DNA from: Lacihabitans soyangensis
GTDB lineage: Bacteria; Bacteroidota; Bacteroidia; Cytophagales; Spirosomataceae
Direction of reading: 5' to 3'
Length of the DNA stretch: 64,000 bases
Assembly: GCF_024343775.1 (NCBI RefSeq)
Contig: NZ_RJUF01000194.1
Coordinates: 62,001 to 126,000 of the forward strand
Positions 43,534 to 51,515 of the stretch are shown here, piece by piece (position 1 is the first letter of the stretch; every line of letters starts with the position of its first letter). A program made the translations under genes and the position numbers. A model generated the notes under the pieces. It made no database searches. It saw only the letters and a program-made list of their open reading frames with translations, and was not told where the DNA came from.

Positions 43534-44574
43534 TCAATTAAGTACTTCGTACACTATCAATTCAGAGGACTTATTCTTTAGTGCCTTGGGCCCCAAAAGT
43601 TTACAGTTAAATGACTGTTTCACTTTTTGATAAGCATCTTCATTTATTAAAATCTGACCATTTTGAGCCACACTTTGTAGCCTTTGTGCCGTATTTACGG
43701 TATCCCCGATAACCGTGTAATCGAGCCTTTTTAGTGTTTTAGAGCCAATATTCCCTGAAATCATTTCACCCGAATTTATACCAATCGAAACTTTGGGATG
43801 GAACTCAATCTTCGACTCCGCCTGAGGCAAGGCTTCTATATGATTCCGAATGGCCAATGAGGCTTCTATGGCTCTGTCAAGGTGAAATTCCCCTTTGAAA
43901 ACAGCCATAACGCAATCTCCAATAAACTTATCAATGAAGCCTCCTTGAGCTATTATTTCTTTTACTATCAAGTCAAAATATTGATTCAACAAATTCACAA
44001 CTTTGTCTGGGCTTTCGGTTTCACTGATGGACGTGAAACTACAAATATCTATAAAAACAACGCTACCCTCAACTGTTTCGTTGGCCGAAAGCGAAGCCTC
44101 ATACTCACGACCAGACATGAAATTGAGCACGTTGTGGTCTACGTACATTTTAAGGATATTATTTTCCTTTATGGCCTTAATAGTCTCTTTGAGCTGATTT
44201 ACGTGCTGAATAGTTTTTTCAATAGTAGTTTCAAGATCGGCAAAATTCACGGGTTTGGTCACGAAATCAAAAGCTCCCCGGTTCATGGCTGTGCGTATAT
44301 TGTCCATATCGCCATAGGCCGAAACCATCACAGACTTTATCAAAGGGTGTGTCTCGCCCAATTTTGTTAAAAGGGTTAGCCCGTCCATTTCTGGCATATT
44401 GATATCGCTCAAAACGATGTCCACGTCAGGGTTCTCCTCCAAAACCCTCAGAGCCTCAGATCCATTGCAGGCAAATACAAAGGAGTAGTGTTGCTCGCGG
44501 ATTTTTTGTCTATACTTTTGCTTAATAAGTATCTCTAAGTCAGTCTCGTCGTCGGCTATTAATATCTTGGTCAT
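43534..44574 (-). CDS. Response regulator with class III adenylate cyclase domain
   Basis: A 346-residue two-domain regulator. The receiver (1-120) has the acidic pocket DDE at 8-10, the phospho-acceptor Asp57 and Lys107. A helical linker follows, then a class III cyclase (165-340). Metal Asps are Asp176 (VFIDICSF) and Asp220 (FIGDCVMAVF), and the transition-state residues are Asn294 and Arg298 (GDTVNTAQRL). Lys216 and the LDYTVIGD segment are of the adenine-selecting type, so it should make cAMP. All key residues are present. It is the last gene of a kinase-regulator-cyclase operon (4 bases after the single-domain regulator), so cAMP output is probably controlled by the linked kinase. Confidence 0.9.
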   Translation of the reverse strand: MTKILIADDETDLEILIKQKYRQKIREQHYSFVFACNGSEALRVLEENPDVDIVLSDINMPEMDGLTLLTKLGETHPLIKSVMVSAYGDMDNIRTAMNRGAFDFVTKPVNFADLETTIEKTIQHVNQLKETIKAIKENNILKMYVDHNVLNFMSGREYEASLSANETVEGSVVFIDICSFTSISETESPDKVVNLLNQYFDLIVKEIIAQGGFIDKFIGDCVMAVFKGEFHLDRAIEASLAIRNHIEALPQAESKIEFHPKVSIGINSGEMISGNIGSKTLKRLDYTVIGDTVNTAQRLQSVAQNGQILINEDAYQKVKQSFNCKLLGPKALKNKSSELIVYEVLN

Positions 44575-44578
44575 TAGT

Positions 44579-44950
44579 CTAACGTTTAAAAAGTCTCTCT
44601 TTCAAGTCACCAAAATCAAGGGGTTTGTTAAGAAAATCGTCTGCACCTAAACTCAAGGCTTTGTTACGTGTTTCATCGTCACCATAAGCGGTAATCATCA
44701 TTACAATAGGCTTAGGTTTAGTATTTTTCTCCACTATTTCTCTCAAAAGCTCTATGCCACTCATACCAGGCATATTGATGTCAGACAGAATTAGAATAGC
44801 TTCGGACTCATGTTGATGCAAATACACCAGAGCCTTTTCGCCTGAAGTGGCAAAAGAAAATTCTACTTCACCATTCCTGATTTCCTTCCTAAATTTTTGC
44901 AAAAAAAGATCCTGAATATCCTCTTCATCATCCACTACAAGAACTTTCAT
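44579..44950 (-). CDS. Single-domain response regulator
   Basis: A 123-residue CheY-like receiver: acidic pair Asp7/Asp8 in VLVVDDEEDI, phospho-acceptor Asp57 in ILILSDINMPGMSG, signalling Thr in MMITAYGDD, and Lys in DFLNKPLDFGD. No output domain, so it acts by protein-protein contact or as a phosphate relay/sink to the cyclase-bearing regulator next to it, whose receiver has a very similar layout. It lies 37 bases after the kinase gene. Confidence 0.93.
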   Translation of the reverse strand: MKVLVVDDEEDIQDLFLQKFRKEIRNGEVEFSFATSGEKALVYLHQHESEAILILSDINMPGMSGIELLREIVEKNTKPKPIVMMITAYGDDETRNKALSLGADDFLNKPLDFGDLKERLFKR

Positions 44951-44987
44951 GGTTTTGGGTTTAATGTTGGTAAAAATAATAAATGTT

Positions 44988-46346
44988 TTAGCTAATTGGT
45001 AGTTTTATAATAAATGTTGTTCCCACTCCTACCATACTTTCTACCTCCATATTACCCCCATGCCCTTTAGTCACAATATCATAAGCCAAACTTAGTCCAA
45101 GGCCCGTACCTTTTCCAGTTGGTTTTGTTGTAAAAAATGGCTGAAATATCTTCTCAATATTTTCCTCCGAAATACCTGAACCATTGTCTTTTACTGTTAC
45201 TACGATAGTGCCATTTATATTTTGAGTGGAGATTGTCACATTCGGCTTATATGATTCCGCAGCCTGAGTTTGAGTATTATTTTTAGCCCTTTCATTACAA
45301 GCATAAAATGCATTGTTGATTAGATTCAAAAATACCCTTCCTAGGTCTTGTGGAACAGCGTCTATCATCGGCAAATTAGGATCCAATTCAGCTTTGAAAT
45401 CTGCATTAAAAGTTTTGTCCTTGGCTCGCAAACCATGGTAGCTCAATCGCAAAAACTCATCTGCTAAGGCATTGATATCTGTTGGTTCTTTTTGGCCAGT
45501 ATTGGTTCTGGAGTGCTGAAGCATGCCTTTTACAATACTTGCGGCACGTTTGCCATGGTGATTTATTTTTTCGGTATTTTGGGTAATATCTCCTAAAATC
45601 TCTTCGATCAACTCGCTTGCTGCAGCTTTATCGTTTGAAGTCAAAGCCTCCTTAAGTTCTGAAATCAGTTCTATATTTAATTCAGAAAAATTATTCACGA
45701 AATTCAGTGGATTCTGAATCTCGTGGGCAATACCTGCCGTAAGCTCACCCAAGGACGCTAGTTTCTCTTGCTGAACCAACTGATTCTGCGTAGCTTTTAG
45801 TTCTTCAACAGTAGATTCCAACTGCTCTTTTTGTGCCAATATCTCAGATGTCCGCTCCTTCACGAGCATCTCCAATTTTTCGTTTTCGCCTACTACAATT
45901 CTATTTTTTTCTTCCTCCTTTTTTAGTGCCTTTATCTGATTATTGGTACTAATAGCAAAAGCGACCATCCAAAAAAGAGCTCCGAGAAAAAGAAAATCTA
46001 TATACACATCATTTGCTTCAACAAAATCATTCATGAGGTACTCCAAAAAGTCTCTGAGACTATTAACAATGTAAAATGGTAAGCCAGCTTTGAGCAAAGA
46101 ACTAGCTAGGTTATTTTGCCGCAATAACCACAAAACATAAGTTATGGCTGAAAAAATTAAAAACCAGCCGAAGTTAATAGTTGGGAGAAACCTCTTAAAT
46201 GTGGTATATACTAAAAGCAATAAAAAAGGTACGACAAAAAAATTTAAAATCTTTAAATATTGATCATACTGAGGCAAAGTCTCTTTGGTATTAAGATGCT
46301 TTCGGATAAATTTTAAGGTAAAAAAGGCTACAAAAAAATTGAGCAT
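44988..46346 (-). CDS. Membrane sensor histidine kinase
   Basis: A 452-residue kinase. About five hydrophobic segments in residues 1-132 form the membrane sensor with short loops. A coiled coil (138-195, KNRIVVGENEKLEMLVKERTSE) leads to the dimerisation/phosphoacceptor domain with His208 in GIAHEIQNPLNF. The HATPase region has the N box (LINNAFYACNERAK), G1 (VKDNGSGIS), F box (FQPFFTTKP) and G2 (GKGTGLGLSLAYD). It belongs to the group often paired with receiver-cyclase proteins. The signal is unknown. First gene of the three-gene operon. Confidence 0.92.
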   Translation of the reverse strand: MLNFFVAFFTLKFIRKHLNTKETLPQYDQYLKILNFFVVPFLLLLVYTTFKRFLPTINFGWFLIFSAITYVLWLLRQNNLASSLLKAGLPFYIVNSLRDFLEYLMNDFVEANDVYIDFLFLGALFWMVAFAISTNNQIKALKKEEEKNRIVVGENEKLEMLVKERTSEILAQKEQLESTVEELKATQNQLVQQEKLASLGELTAGIAHEIQNPLNFVNNFSELNIELISELKEALTSNDKAAASELIEEILGDITQNTEKINHHGKRAASIVKGMLQHSRTNTGQKEPTDINALADEFLRLSYHGLRAKDKTFNADFKAELDPNLPMIDAVPQDLGRVFLNLINNAFYACNERAKNNTQTQAAESYKPNVTISTQNINGTIVVTVKDNGSGISEENIEKIFQPFFTTKPTGKGTGLGLSLAYDIVTKGHGGNMEVESMVGVGTTFIIKLPIS

Positions 46347-46585
46347 GGGATTGGAATTTATCTTGCGAAATAAGATGGTTTACAAAAAACAAATCAAATT
46401 AAGAAAAGTATCGGGCTAATTAAAAGTTAGTGTTTAAATAAATTTCGCTAAACAGCAAATTGTATAAATCTTCCAATAAAAAAATAACAAAACAATGACC
46501 TCTGTAAACGTCCAAGATTTAATCCGCTAGCAACCATAAGTCGAAAATCGGATTTGTTTCTATTACTTTGTAAAAAAATACCTAA

Positions 46586-46975
46586 ATGAACCAATACCTT
46601 GCACACATAGCGTTGGTAGTTAGAGATTACGACGAGGCAATAGAGTTTTATACCCAAAAACTACATTTTGACCTAATAGAAGACACCAAACTCTCTGAAT
46701 CCAAACGCTGGGTACTGATTGCACCCAATGGTTCGAGAGGGTGCCAAATTCTTTTAGCCAAAGCAGTGGGTGACCAAAAGCTCGCCATTGGAAATCAATC
46801 TGGTGGAAGAGTTTTTTTGTTTTTACATACAGACGATTTCGAAAGAGATTATCAGAATTTGTTGCTTCAAAACATTAAAATCTTTAGAGAACCAAGTATT
46901 GAAGAATTTGGCCAAGTATGTGTCTTTGAAGATCTTTACGGTAACTTGTGGGACCTGATTGAGAAAAAACCGTAA
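46586..46975 (+). CDS. VOC-family (glyoxalase-like) protein
   Basis: A 129-residue single VOC unit with paired beta-alpha-beta modules: NQYLAHIALVVRDYDEAIEFYTQ at the start, and FGQVCVFEDLYGNLWDLIEKK at the end carrying the metal-ligand Glu. His7 and Glu near 124 are plausible metal ligands. VOC members include lactoylglutathione lyase, fosfomycin resistance proteins and dioxygenases; nothing decides between them. Single gene with a bidirectional terminator. Confidence 0.88.
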   Translation: MNQYLAHIALVVRDYDEAIEFYTQKLHFDLIEDTKLSESKRWVLIAPNGSRGCQILLAKAVGDQKLAIGNQSGGRVFLFLHTDDFERDYQNLLLQNIKIFREPSIEEFGQVCVFEDLYGNLWDLIEKKP

Positions 46976-47012
46976 AAAAATGGGAATGCAAAGTAACTCA
47001 CATTCCCATTCC
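46976..47012. terminator. Bidirectional terminator between VOC and symporter genes
   Basis: AATGGGAATG pairs with CATTCCCATT over 10 bp around a 12-base loop, with A/T runs on both sides. Confidence 0.8.
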
Positions 47013-47033
47013 ATAAAATCTTAGAAGAATACT

Positions 47034-48314
47034 TTAATCCTTCAATTCTCCCTCCCACTTGGCCACAACTGCAGTTGCTACGGCATTACCTGCCACTGAA
47101 GTTGCCGAACGGCCCATGTCTAACAGCCAATCCACCGCCAATACTAGGCTAATCCCTTCCTGAGGAAGTCCAAACATGGTAAGCGTTCCAGCGATAACCA
47201 CCAAAGAAGCCCTCGGAACACCAGCGATACCTTTACTCGTCAAAAGCAAGGTCAGTAACATCGTAACTTGCTGACCCAATGTGAGTTCTATGCCATAAAT
47301 TTGAGCAATAAAACCCGTAGCAAAAGTCATATACATCATGGATCCGTCAAGATTGAAAGAATAACCCAAAGGCAATACAAAACTGATAATTCGCTCCGAA
47401 ATTCCGAATTTCTTCAACTGCTCTATCTGCATGGGCATAGAAGCCTCCGAACTGGCGGTGCTGAAAGACAGAAAAAGTGCGTCTTTGACATACCGAAGGA
47501 GCTTCCAGTAGTCTATTTTCATAAATAAACAAATCACCCACAAGACCACAAAAATGAAAAAAGCCAATGTGGCGAAAAAACAAACAATCAAATACAAATA
47601 TCCTCCCAAAACACCAAGACCTTTGGAAGCAATTACCGCCGCAACAGACCCAAAAACCGCATAGGGTGCAAATATCATCACATAACCGACAATCTTAAAC
47701 ATAACTTCGGCAATGGCATCCAAGGCCTTTGTGACCATTTTGCCTTTGTCTCCAATAGCCGCTAAAGCCACTCCAAAAAACAGCGAGAAAACGACTATTT
47801 GAAGAACTTCATTGGTAGCGAGTGCCTCAAAAATACTTTTCGGAAAAACATGGGTGATAAAATTCTCTAGGGTCATTTTCTTCGCCTCCACACCTGTATC
47901 GGTTCCAGTTTCGGGCAAATCCAACGACATTACCTTTCCGGGCTTCATGATATTTACAGCCACAAGCCCTGCAACCAACGACAAAATTGTAGCAAAATAG
48001 AAATAACCCAATGTCTTCAGACCAATTCGACCCACAACTTTGAAATCACCTAATTTAGCAATACCAACGGTCAAAATGGAAAAAACTAGTGGACCTAAAA
48101 TCATCTGAATAAGACGAAGGAAAATCTTGGATAATAGTTGTAGATAAGAACTCCACTCTTTTACACCATCGTTCGCCTTTACTTGTTCTGCAGTAAGTAA
48201 ACTGGCATCTTTTATACCAAACTGACCCAAATCAAAGTGGTTATGAATAAAAAAACCGACAATGATACCGAGTGTCATGCCGATGAAGATTTTCCAGGTA
48301 ATGTTTAATTTCAT
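47034..48314 (-). CDS. Dicarboxylate/amino acid:cation symporter (DAACS)
   Basis: A 426-residue GltP/DctA-type transporter with eight helices and two re-entrant loops. The HP1 serine-rich motif is FSTASSEASMPMQIEQL; helix 7 has LGYSFNLDGSMMYMTFATGF in place of the usual NMDGT; HP2 and helix 8 have AGVPRASLVVIAGTLTMFG and VDWLLDMGRSATSVAGNAVA. It imports C4-dicarboxylates or acidic amino acids with H+ or Na+. An insertion-like hydrophilic loop near residues 35-55 is usual in Bacteroidota members. Single gene. Confidence 0.93.
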   Translation of the reverse strand: MKLNITWKIFIGMTLGIIVGFFIHNHFDLGQFGIKDASLLTAEQVKANDGVKEWSSYLQLLSKIFLRLIQMILGPLVFSILTVGIAKLGDFKVVGRIGLKTLGYFYFATILSLVAGLVAVNIMKPGKVMSLDLPETGTDTGVEAKKMTLENFITHVFPKSIFEALATNEVLQIVVFSLFFGVALAAIGDKGKMVTKALDAIAEVMFKIVGYVMIFAPYAVFGSVAAVIASKGLGVLGGYLYLIVCFFATLAFFIFVVLWVICLFMKIDYWKLLRYVKDALFLSFSTASSEASMPMQIEQLKKFGISERIISFVLPLGYSFNLDGSMMYMTFATGFIAQIYGIELTLGQQVTMLLTLLLTSKGIAGVPRASLVVIAGTLTMFGLPQEGISLVLAVDWLLDMGRSATSVAGNAVATAVVAKWEGELKD

Positions 48315-48531
48315 TCGTTTTAGGGTTAATTCTTCTGTTTGATGATTAAAAATAAATATAAATCAATTCTTTCAATTTCGAATTTTTCGAGGCTTAAATT
48401 TCTACAAAAATAACAATTTCTTCTTCATTCTTTCCTAAAAAAGCACCTCTATGCATTTTTCTAATACTTACTTTGAATTTTTCGTTTTGGCAATTCCAAT
48501 AAAAGAGATTTTTAATTTCAAAAATTAATCC
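48315..48531. other. Intergenic spacer upstream of the rtcB leader
   Basis: AT-rich. One minus-strand CAAAAATA (48405-48412) fits a -7 box for the symporter gene. Nothing else recognised. Confidence 0.4.
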
Positions 48532-48539
48532 TAATTTTG
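48532..48539 (+). promoter_or_regulatory. -7 box of the rtcB leader transcript
   Basis: TAATTTTG, an exact TAnnTTTG match. Transcription would begin near 48545, about 35 bases before the leader ORF. The -33 element is weak. Confidence 0.55.
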
Positions 48540-48579
48540 CGAACGAATTTAGTATTCACTATTTAAACGAAGAGAAAAA

Positions 48580-48663
48580 ATGTTTGTATTCAAATCATTT
48601 CAAAATTGCAAACCATCAGTTGGATCTGGTGTGGCAATTCTTCGTGGCTTATCTCAATCTTAG
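48580..48663 (+). CDS. 27-codon leader ORF of the rtcB operon
   Basis: A short ORF opening MFVFKSFQNCKPSV and ending AILRGLSQS, preceded by A-rich sequence with AAGAG and followed 20 bases later by a strong terminator hairpin. It lies too close to promoter and terminator to be chance noise of the usual kind. Codons 21-24 (CTT CGT GGC TT.) include CTTCGTGGCTT, which is complementary to the 5' arm of the terminator. The peptide has no run of one amino acid, so it looks more like the leaders of ribosome-targeting resistance genes than an amino-acid biosynthetic leader. Its role as a regulatory leader is inferred. Confidence 0.55.
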   Translation: MFVFKSFQNCKPSVGSGVAILRGLSQS

Positions 48664-48695
48664 AAAAAATTATTGAATATATGAAAAGCCCGAAG
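48640..48695 (+). promoter_or_regulatory. Candidate antiterminator pairing
   Basis: CTTCGTGGCTT (48640-48650, inside the leader ORF) can pair with AAGCCCGAAG (48686-48695, the terminator 5' arm) over 10 bp with one bulged U. This pairing excludes the terminator. A ribosome at the leader stop codon would cover the upstream strand and favour termination. Confidence 0.5.
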
Positions 48696-48717
48696 ACATT
48701 AAGTTTCGGGCTTTTTT
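48684..48717 (+). terminator. Intrinsic terminator (attenuator) before rtcB
   Basis: AAAAGCCCGAA (48684-48694) pairs perfectly with TTCGGGCTTTT (48705-48715), a 10-base loop, then T6. It lies between the leader ORF and rtcB with no other gene to terminate, hence an attenuator. Confidence 0.85.
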
Positions 48718-48756
48718 GTTTGATATAATTATTCAAATTTCCCCGAAAACTATTTC

Positions 48757-48823
48757 AATTCCTTTTAAGGAATTTTCGAAGCAATAGAAAATTCAAAACT
48801 GAATTTTAGAAATTTCCTATTGC
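48757..48823 (+). promoter_or_regulatory. Stem-loops in the rtcB 5' region
   Basis: Hairpin 1: AATTCCTT (48757-48764) with AAGGAATT (48767-48774). Hairpin 2: GCAATAG with CTATTGC (48781-48787, 48817-48823) enclosing AAAATTC/GAATTTT. The second ends 23 bases before the rtcB start and could affect translation or mark an RNA-processing site. Confidence 0.45.
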
Positions 48824-48846
48824 CCAATTTTAAAATAAACAAAAAC

Positions 48847-50238
48847 ATGGGAAGTAAATTATCTGGAAAAGACCTGATAAAATTGGGTTTTCCAAAAAAC
48901 AATGCAATAAATATTGCCTTAGGGCAAATAAGCAGATATAGAAAAAAAGAAAAGAAAGAGAGTGTTTTAAAAGAAGCCAAAGGCGTACTATTGGAGCCGT
49001 CAAAATATATCGGAGACGGAATATGGGGGAAACTTGCAGAAGGATTAATAGATCCAGTGGAAGTTAGTTTCCAGCAGCTTAGAAATACCCGAGCACCTTA
49101 CAGTATTTTTGGAGAAAATGAAATAGAAGAGGAAGCAAAAATGCAGTTGTATTCAGCACTAAAGCTGCCAGTAGCATTAGCGGGAGCATTAATGCCAGAT
49201 GCCCATGCCGGCTATGGACTTCCAATTGGAGGGGTATTAGCTACAGAAAACGCTGTTATTCCTTACGGTGTTGGTGTAGATATTGGCTGTAGAATGAGTC
49301 TTTCAGTTTTTGATTTGCCTTCTACTTTCATAAAAGGAAGAGAGAGTCAATTGATGGGAATTTTGTCGGACCATACAAAATTTGGTTTGAATGAAACTCA
49401 AAAAATCAAAACAGATCATGAAATATTTTCTAGGAAAGAATTCAATGAGATTCCTATTCTACAACAAAATTTAGACAAAGCTTATAAACAGTTGGGTAGC
49501 TCAGGAGGTGGAAATCATTTTGTTGAATTTGGGATTGTTCGTTTTTCGCAAAACGAACTTATTTCGATGGATACTGAAAAAGAATATCTAGCAATTCTAT
49601 CTCACAGTGGTTCTAGAGGTTTAGGAGCAAACATTGCCAAACATTATACTTATTTGGCAAAAAAACAGTGCCCTTTGCCTAAAAATGTTCAGCATTTGGC
49701 TTGGCTAAATTTAGACACGCATGATGGGCAAGAGTATTGGGCGGCAATGAATCTTGCCGGAGATTACGCTAAAGCATGTCATGATGACATTCATAGGAGG
49801 ATTTCAAAAGCATTGGGAAAGAAATCAATTTTAAAAATTGAAAACCACCACAATTTCGCTTGGAAAGAAACAGTGAATGGAAAAGAGTGCATAGTTCACA
49901 GAAAAGGAGCCACTCCTGCTGCCAAAGGAGCTTTAGGGATCATTCCAGGTTCAATGACAGCACCCGGCTTTATTGTAGTCGGCAAAGGAAATAAAGAAAG
50001 CTTAGAATCAGCTTCTCATGGTGCGGGCAGACTGTTTTCAAGAGGAGTCTGCAAAGAGAGTTTTACCCAAAACCAGTTGGCAAATGTTTTAAAAAAACAC
50101 GATGTTAGCCTTATTGGTGGAAGTATTGACGAATCGCCAATGGCTTATAAAGACATTAATAAAGTCATGAGCCTACAGCAGGATTTGGTTGAAGTAATTG
50201 GAACTTTTTCGCCTAAAATAGTTAGAATGGACAGATGA
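48847..50238 (+). CDS. rtcB: RtcB-family RNA ligase
   Basis: A 463-residue RtcB ligase, joining 2',3'-cyclic phosphate or 3'-phosphate RNA ends to 5'-OH ends with GTP and Mn2+. The start MGSKLSGKDLIKLGFP matches the family; an ATG at 48820 overlaps hairpin 2 and is less likely. Metal and active-site residues are present: DAHAGYG (Asp118, His120), GVGVDIGC (Asp145, Cys148), GGGNHFVEFG, SHSGSRG, HRKGATPA, and the guanylylated His in ESASHGAGR. It is translationally coupled to prfH by a 4-base overlap. Known RtcB-PrfH pairs rescue and repair ribosomes with cleaved 16S rRNA, which is the likely role here. Confidence 0.93.
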   Translation: MGSKLSGKDLIKLGFPKNNAINIALGQISRYRKKEKKESVLKEAKGVLLEPSKYIGDGIWGKLAEGLIDPVEVSFQQLRNTRAPYSIFGENEIEEEAKMQLYSALKLPVALAGALMPDAHAGYGLPIGGVLATENAVIPYGVGVDIGCRMSLSVFDLPSTFIKGRESQLMGILSDHTKFGLNETQKIKTDHEIFSRKEFNEIPILQQNLDKAYKQLGSSGGGNHFVEFGIVRFSQNELISMDTEKEYLAILSHSGSRGLGANIAKHYTYLAKKQCPLPKNVQHLAWLNLDTHDGQEYWAAMNLAGDYAKACHDDIHRRISKALGKKSILKIENHHNFAWKETVNGKECIVHRKGATPAAKGALGIIPGSMTAPGFIVVGKGNKESLESASHGAGRLFSRGVCKESFTQNQLANVLKKHDVSLIGGSIDESPMAYKDINKVMSLQQDLVEVIGTFSPKIVRMDR

Positions 50239-50870
50239 AAAATTTAACTATAGAACGGGAAACGATTCAAATATCGGCAGCATGTGGACCAAAAGAATGC
50301 GAATATGTGGTAAAACATGTATTCGAAAAACTACTAAAAGAGGCAGAGGATTTGGGCATAAAAACTAAAATTCATAAAGAAGAATTCATCAAAGGTTTAC
50401 CTTTTTTTGAATCTATTATTTTAGAATTACAAAGCCCAAATCTTCAGGCCTTTTTAAAAAAATGGGTTGGGACCATTCAGTGGATTAGCAATAGCAATGT
50501 AAGACCAAACCATAAAAGGAAAAATTGGTTTGTAGGTATTTCAATTTTGAAAAACACAAAGATCATTGAACCTAAAGATTCTGACTTTCAGTACCAAACT
50601 CTCAGAAGTTCAGGTGCAGGAGGACAACATATCAATAAAGTAAGTTCGGCGGTGAGAATCACTTATACGCCAACTGGTTTAAGTTTAGTGTCAATGGATT
50701 CAAGGTCACAACATCAAAACAAAAAAATTGCTCTTCAACGAATGATGCAAAAATTAAATGAGGCTTCATTTGAAGAAATGCAAGTCAGTTCGATTAACAA
50801 TTGGAAACTTCAAAAAAGCTTGATTAGAGGAAATCCAGTCAGAATTTTTGAAGAACAAATTAAAAACTAA
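50235..50870 (+). CDS. prfH: Peptide chain release factor homologue PrfH
   Basis: A 211-residue truncated class I release factor. The peptidyl-hydrolysis GGQ is at 129-131 in RSSGAGGQHINKVSSAVRI, in the full catalytic domain. The stop-codon-recognition domain of RF1/RF2 is replaced by a short N-terminal part with the PrfH-type AACGPKECEYVV opening, where RF1/RF2 would have PxT or SPF elements. PrfH acts on ribosomes with a damaged decoding centre, releasing the peptide so the rRNA can be re-ligated by its RtcB partner (established for RtcB2-PrfH systems). The overlap with rtcB and the 5-base gap to the next gene place it mid-operon. Confidence 0.93.
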   Translation: MKNLTIERETIQISAACGPKECEYVVKHVFEKLLKEAEDLGIKTKIHKEEFIKGLPFFESIILELQSPNLQAFLKKWVGTIQWISNSNVRPNHKRKNWFVGISILKNTKIIEPKDSDFQYQTLRSSGAGGQHINKVSSAVRITYTPTGLSLVSMDSRSQHQNKKIALQRMMQKLNEASFEEMQVSSINNWKLQKSLIRGNPVRIFEEQIKN

Positions 50871-50875
50871 AAAAA

Positions 50876-51400
50876 ATGAATACAGTAGACAAATATTTAG
50901 GTCAGGCTCTGGATGCATATCCGCATTGGCTAGAATCGACCATCGAATCTTTAGAATTTGCTTTAGCTCATGACGAAAATAACACAAGTGCATTGTGTTT
51001 GTACGCTCGCGTTCAATCAGAGCAATTTATGAATTATGAGGTAGCCATTAGTTACTTTCAACAGGCATTGGCTACAGATATCAATGCCTTGCACATTTAT
51101 CCGTTTTTTATTAAAACTTTAATACTAAATGAGGATTATAAGGAAGCTGAAAAACTCATCGCATTTTCGTTGAAGCTAAAAGGTACCAACAAGGTCGAGA
51201 TTTTATTCAATAGAATGAAGTTGCTCGAAATTCAAAAGGAATTTAAAGCTGCAATGGAAGTATTGAAAGAAATTCAAATGCTGATTACCGATATCGAGTA
51301 TAATACCGATATTGAAGAGTCTGAAAAAAGAATTAGGATGAAAATCAAATTGGCCACAAGTCAAAAATTAAGAATCAAAAAATTGGAAGCGTCTATATGA
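50876..51400 (+). CDS. TPR-like helical protein, third gene of rtcB-prfH operon
   Basis: A 174-residue soluble protein with no signal peptide. Helical repeats resemble TPR/SEL1 units: LESTIESLEFALAHDENNTSALCLYARV, YEVAISYFQQALATDINALHIYPFFI, DYKEAEKLIAFSLKLKGTNKVEILF and EFKAAMEVLKEIQMLI. The C-terminus is strongly basic (MKIKLATSQKLRIKKLEAS), which would suit RNA or ribosome binding. The gene starts 5 bases after prfH, so it is almost certainly expressed with the repair system. I do not know a characterised family for it; a scaffold or ribosome-targeting role is inference. Confidence 0.75.
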   Translation: MNTVDKYLGQALDAYPHWLESTIESLEFALAHDENNTSALCLYARVQSEQFMNYEVAISYFQQALATDINALHIYPFFIKTLILNEDYKEAEKLIAFSLKLKGTNKVEILFNRMKLLEIQKEFKAAMEVLKEIQMLITDIEYNTDIEESEKRIRMKIKLATSQKLRIKKLEASI

Positions 51401-51503
51401 TGCTTCCAAATTATGAAATATCAATTTTTTGAAAATTCTATTCAAAAAAGAAGAAACAATTTGCACAAAAAAACTATTTAAACTTTCTTATTCATTTATC
51501 TGT

Positions 51504-51511
51504 TAATTTTG
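51504..51511 (+). promoter_or_regulatory. -7 box immediately upstream of ygiQ
   Basis: TAATTTTG ends 4 bases before the ygiQ ATG, implying a leaderless or nearly leaderless mRNA if used. Confidence 0.45.
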
Positions 51512-51515
51512 CATT

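Noticed and set aside
43882-44370. 162-codon plus-strand frame inside the receiver-cyclase gene
   Set aside because: Antisense to receiver and cyclase motifs.
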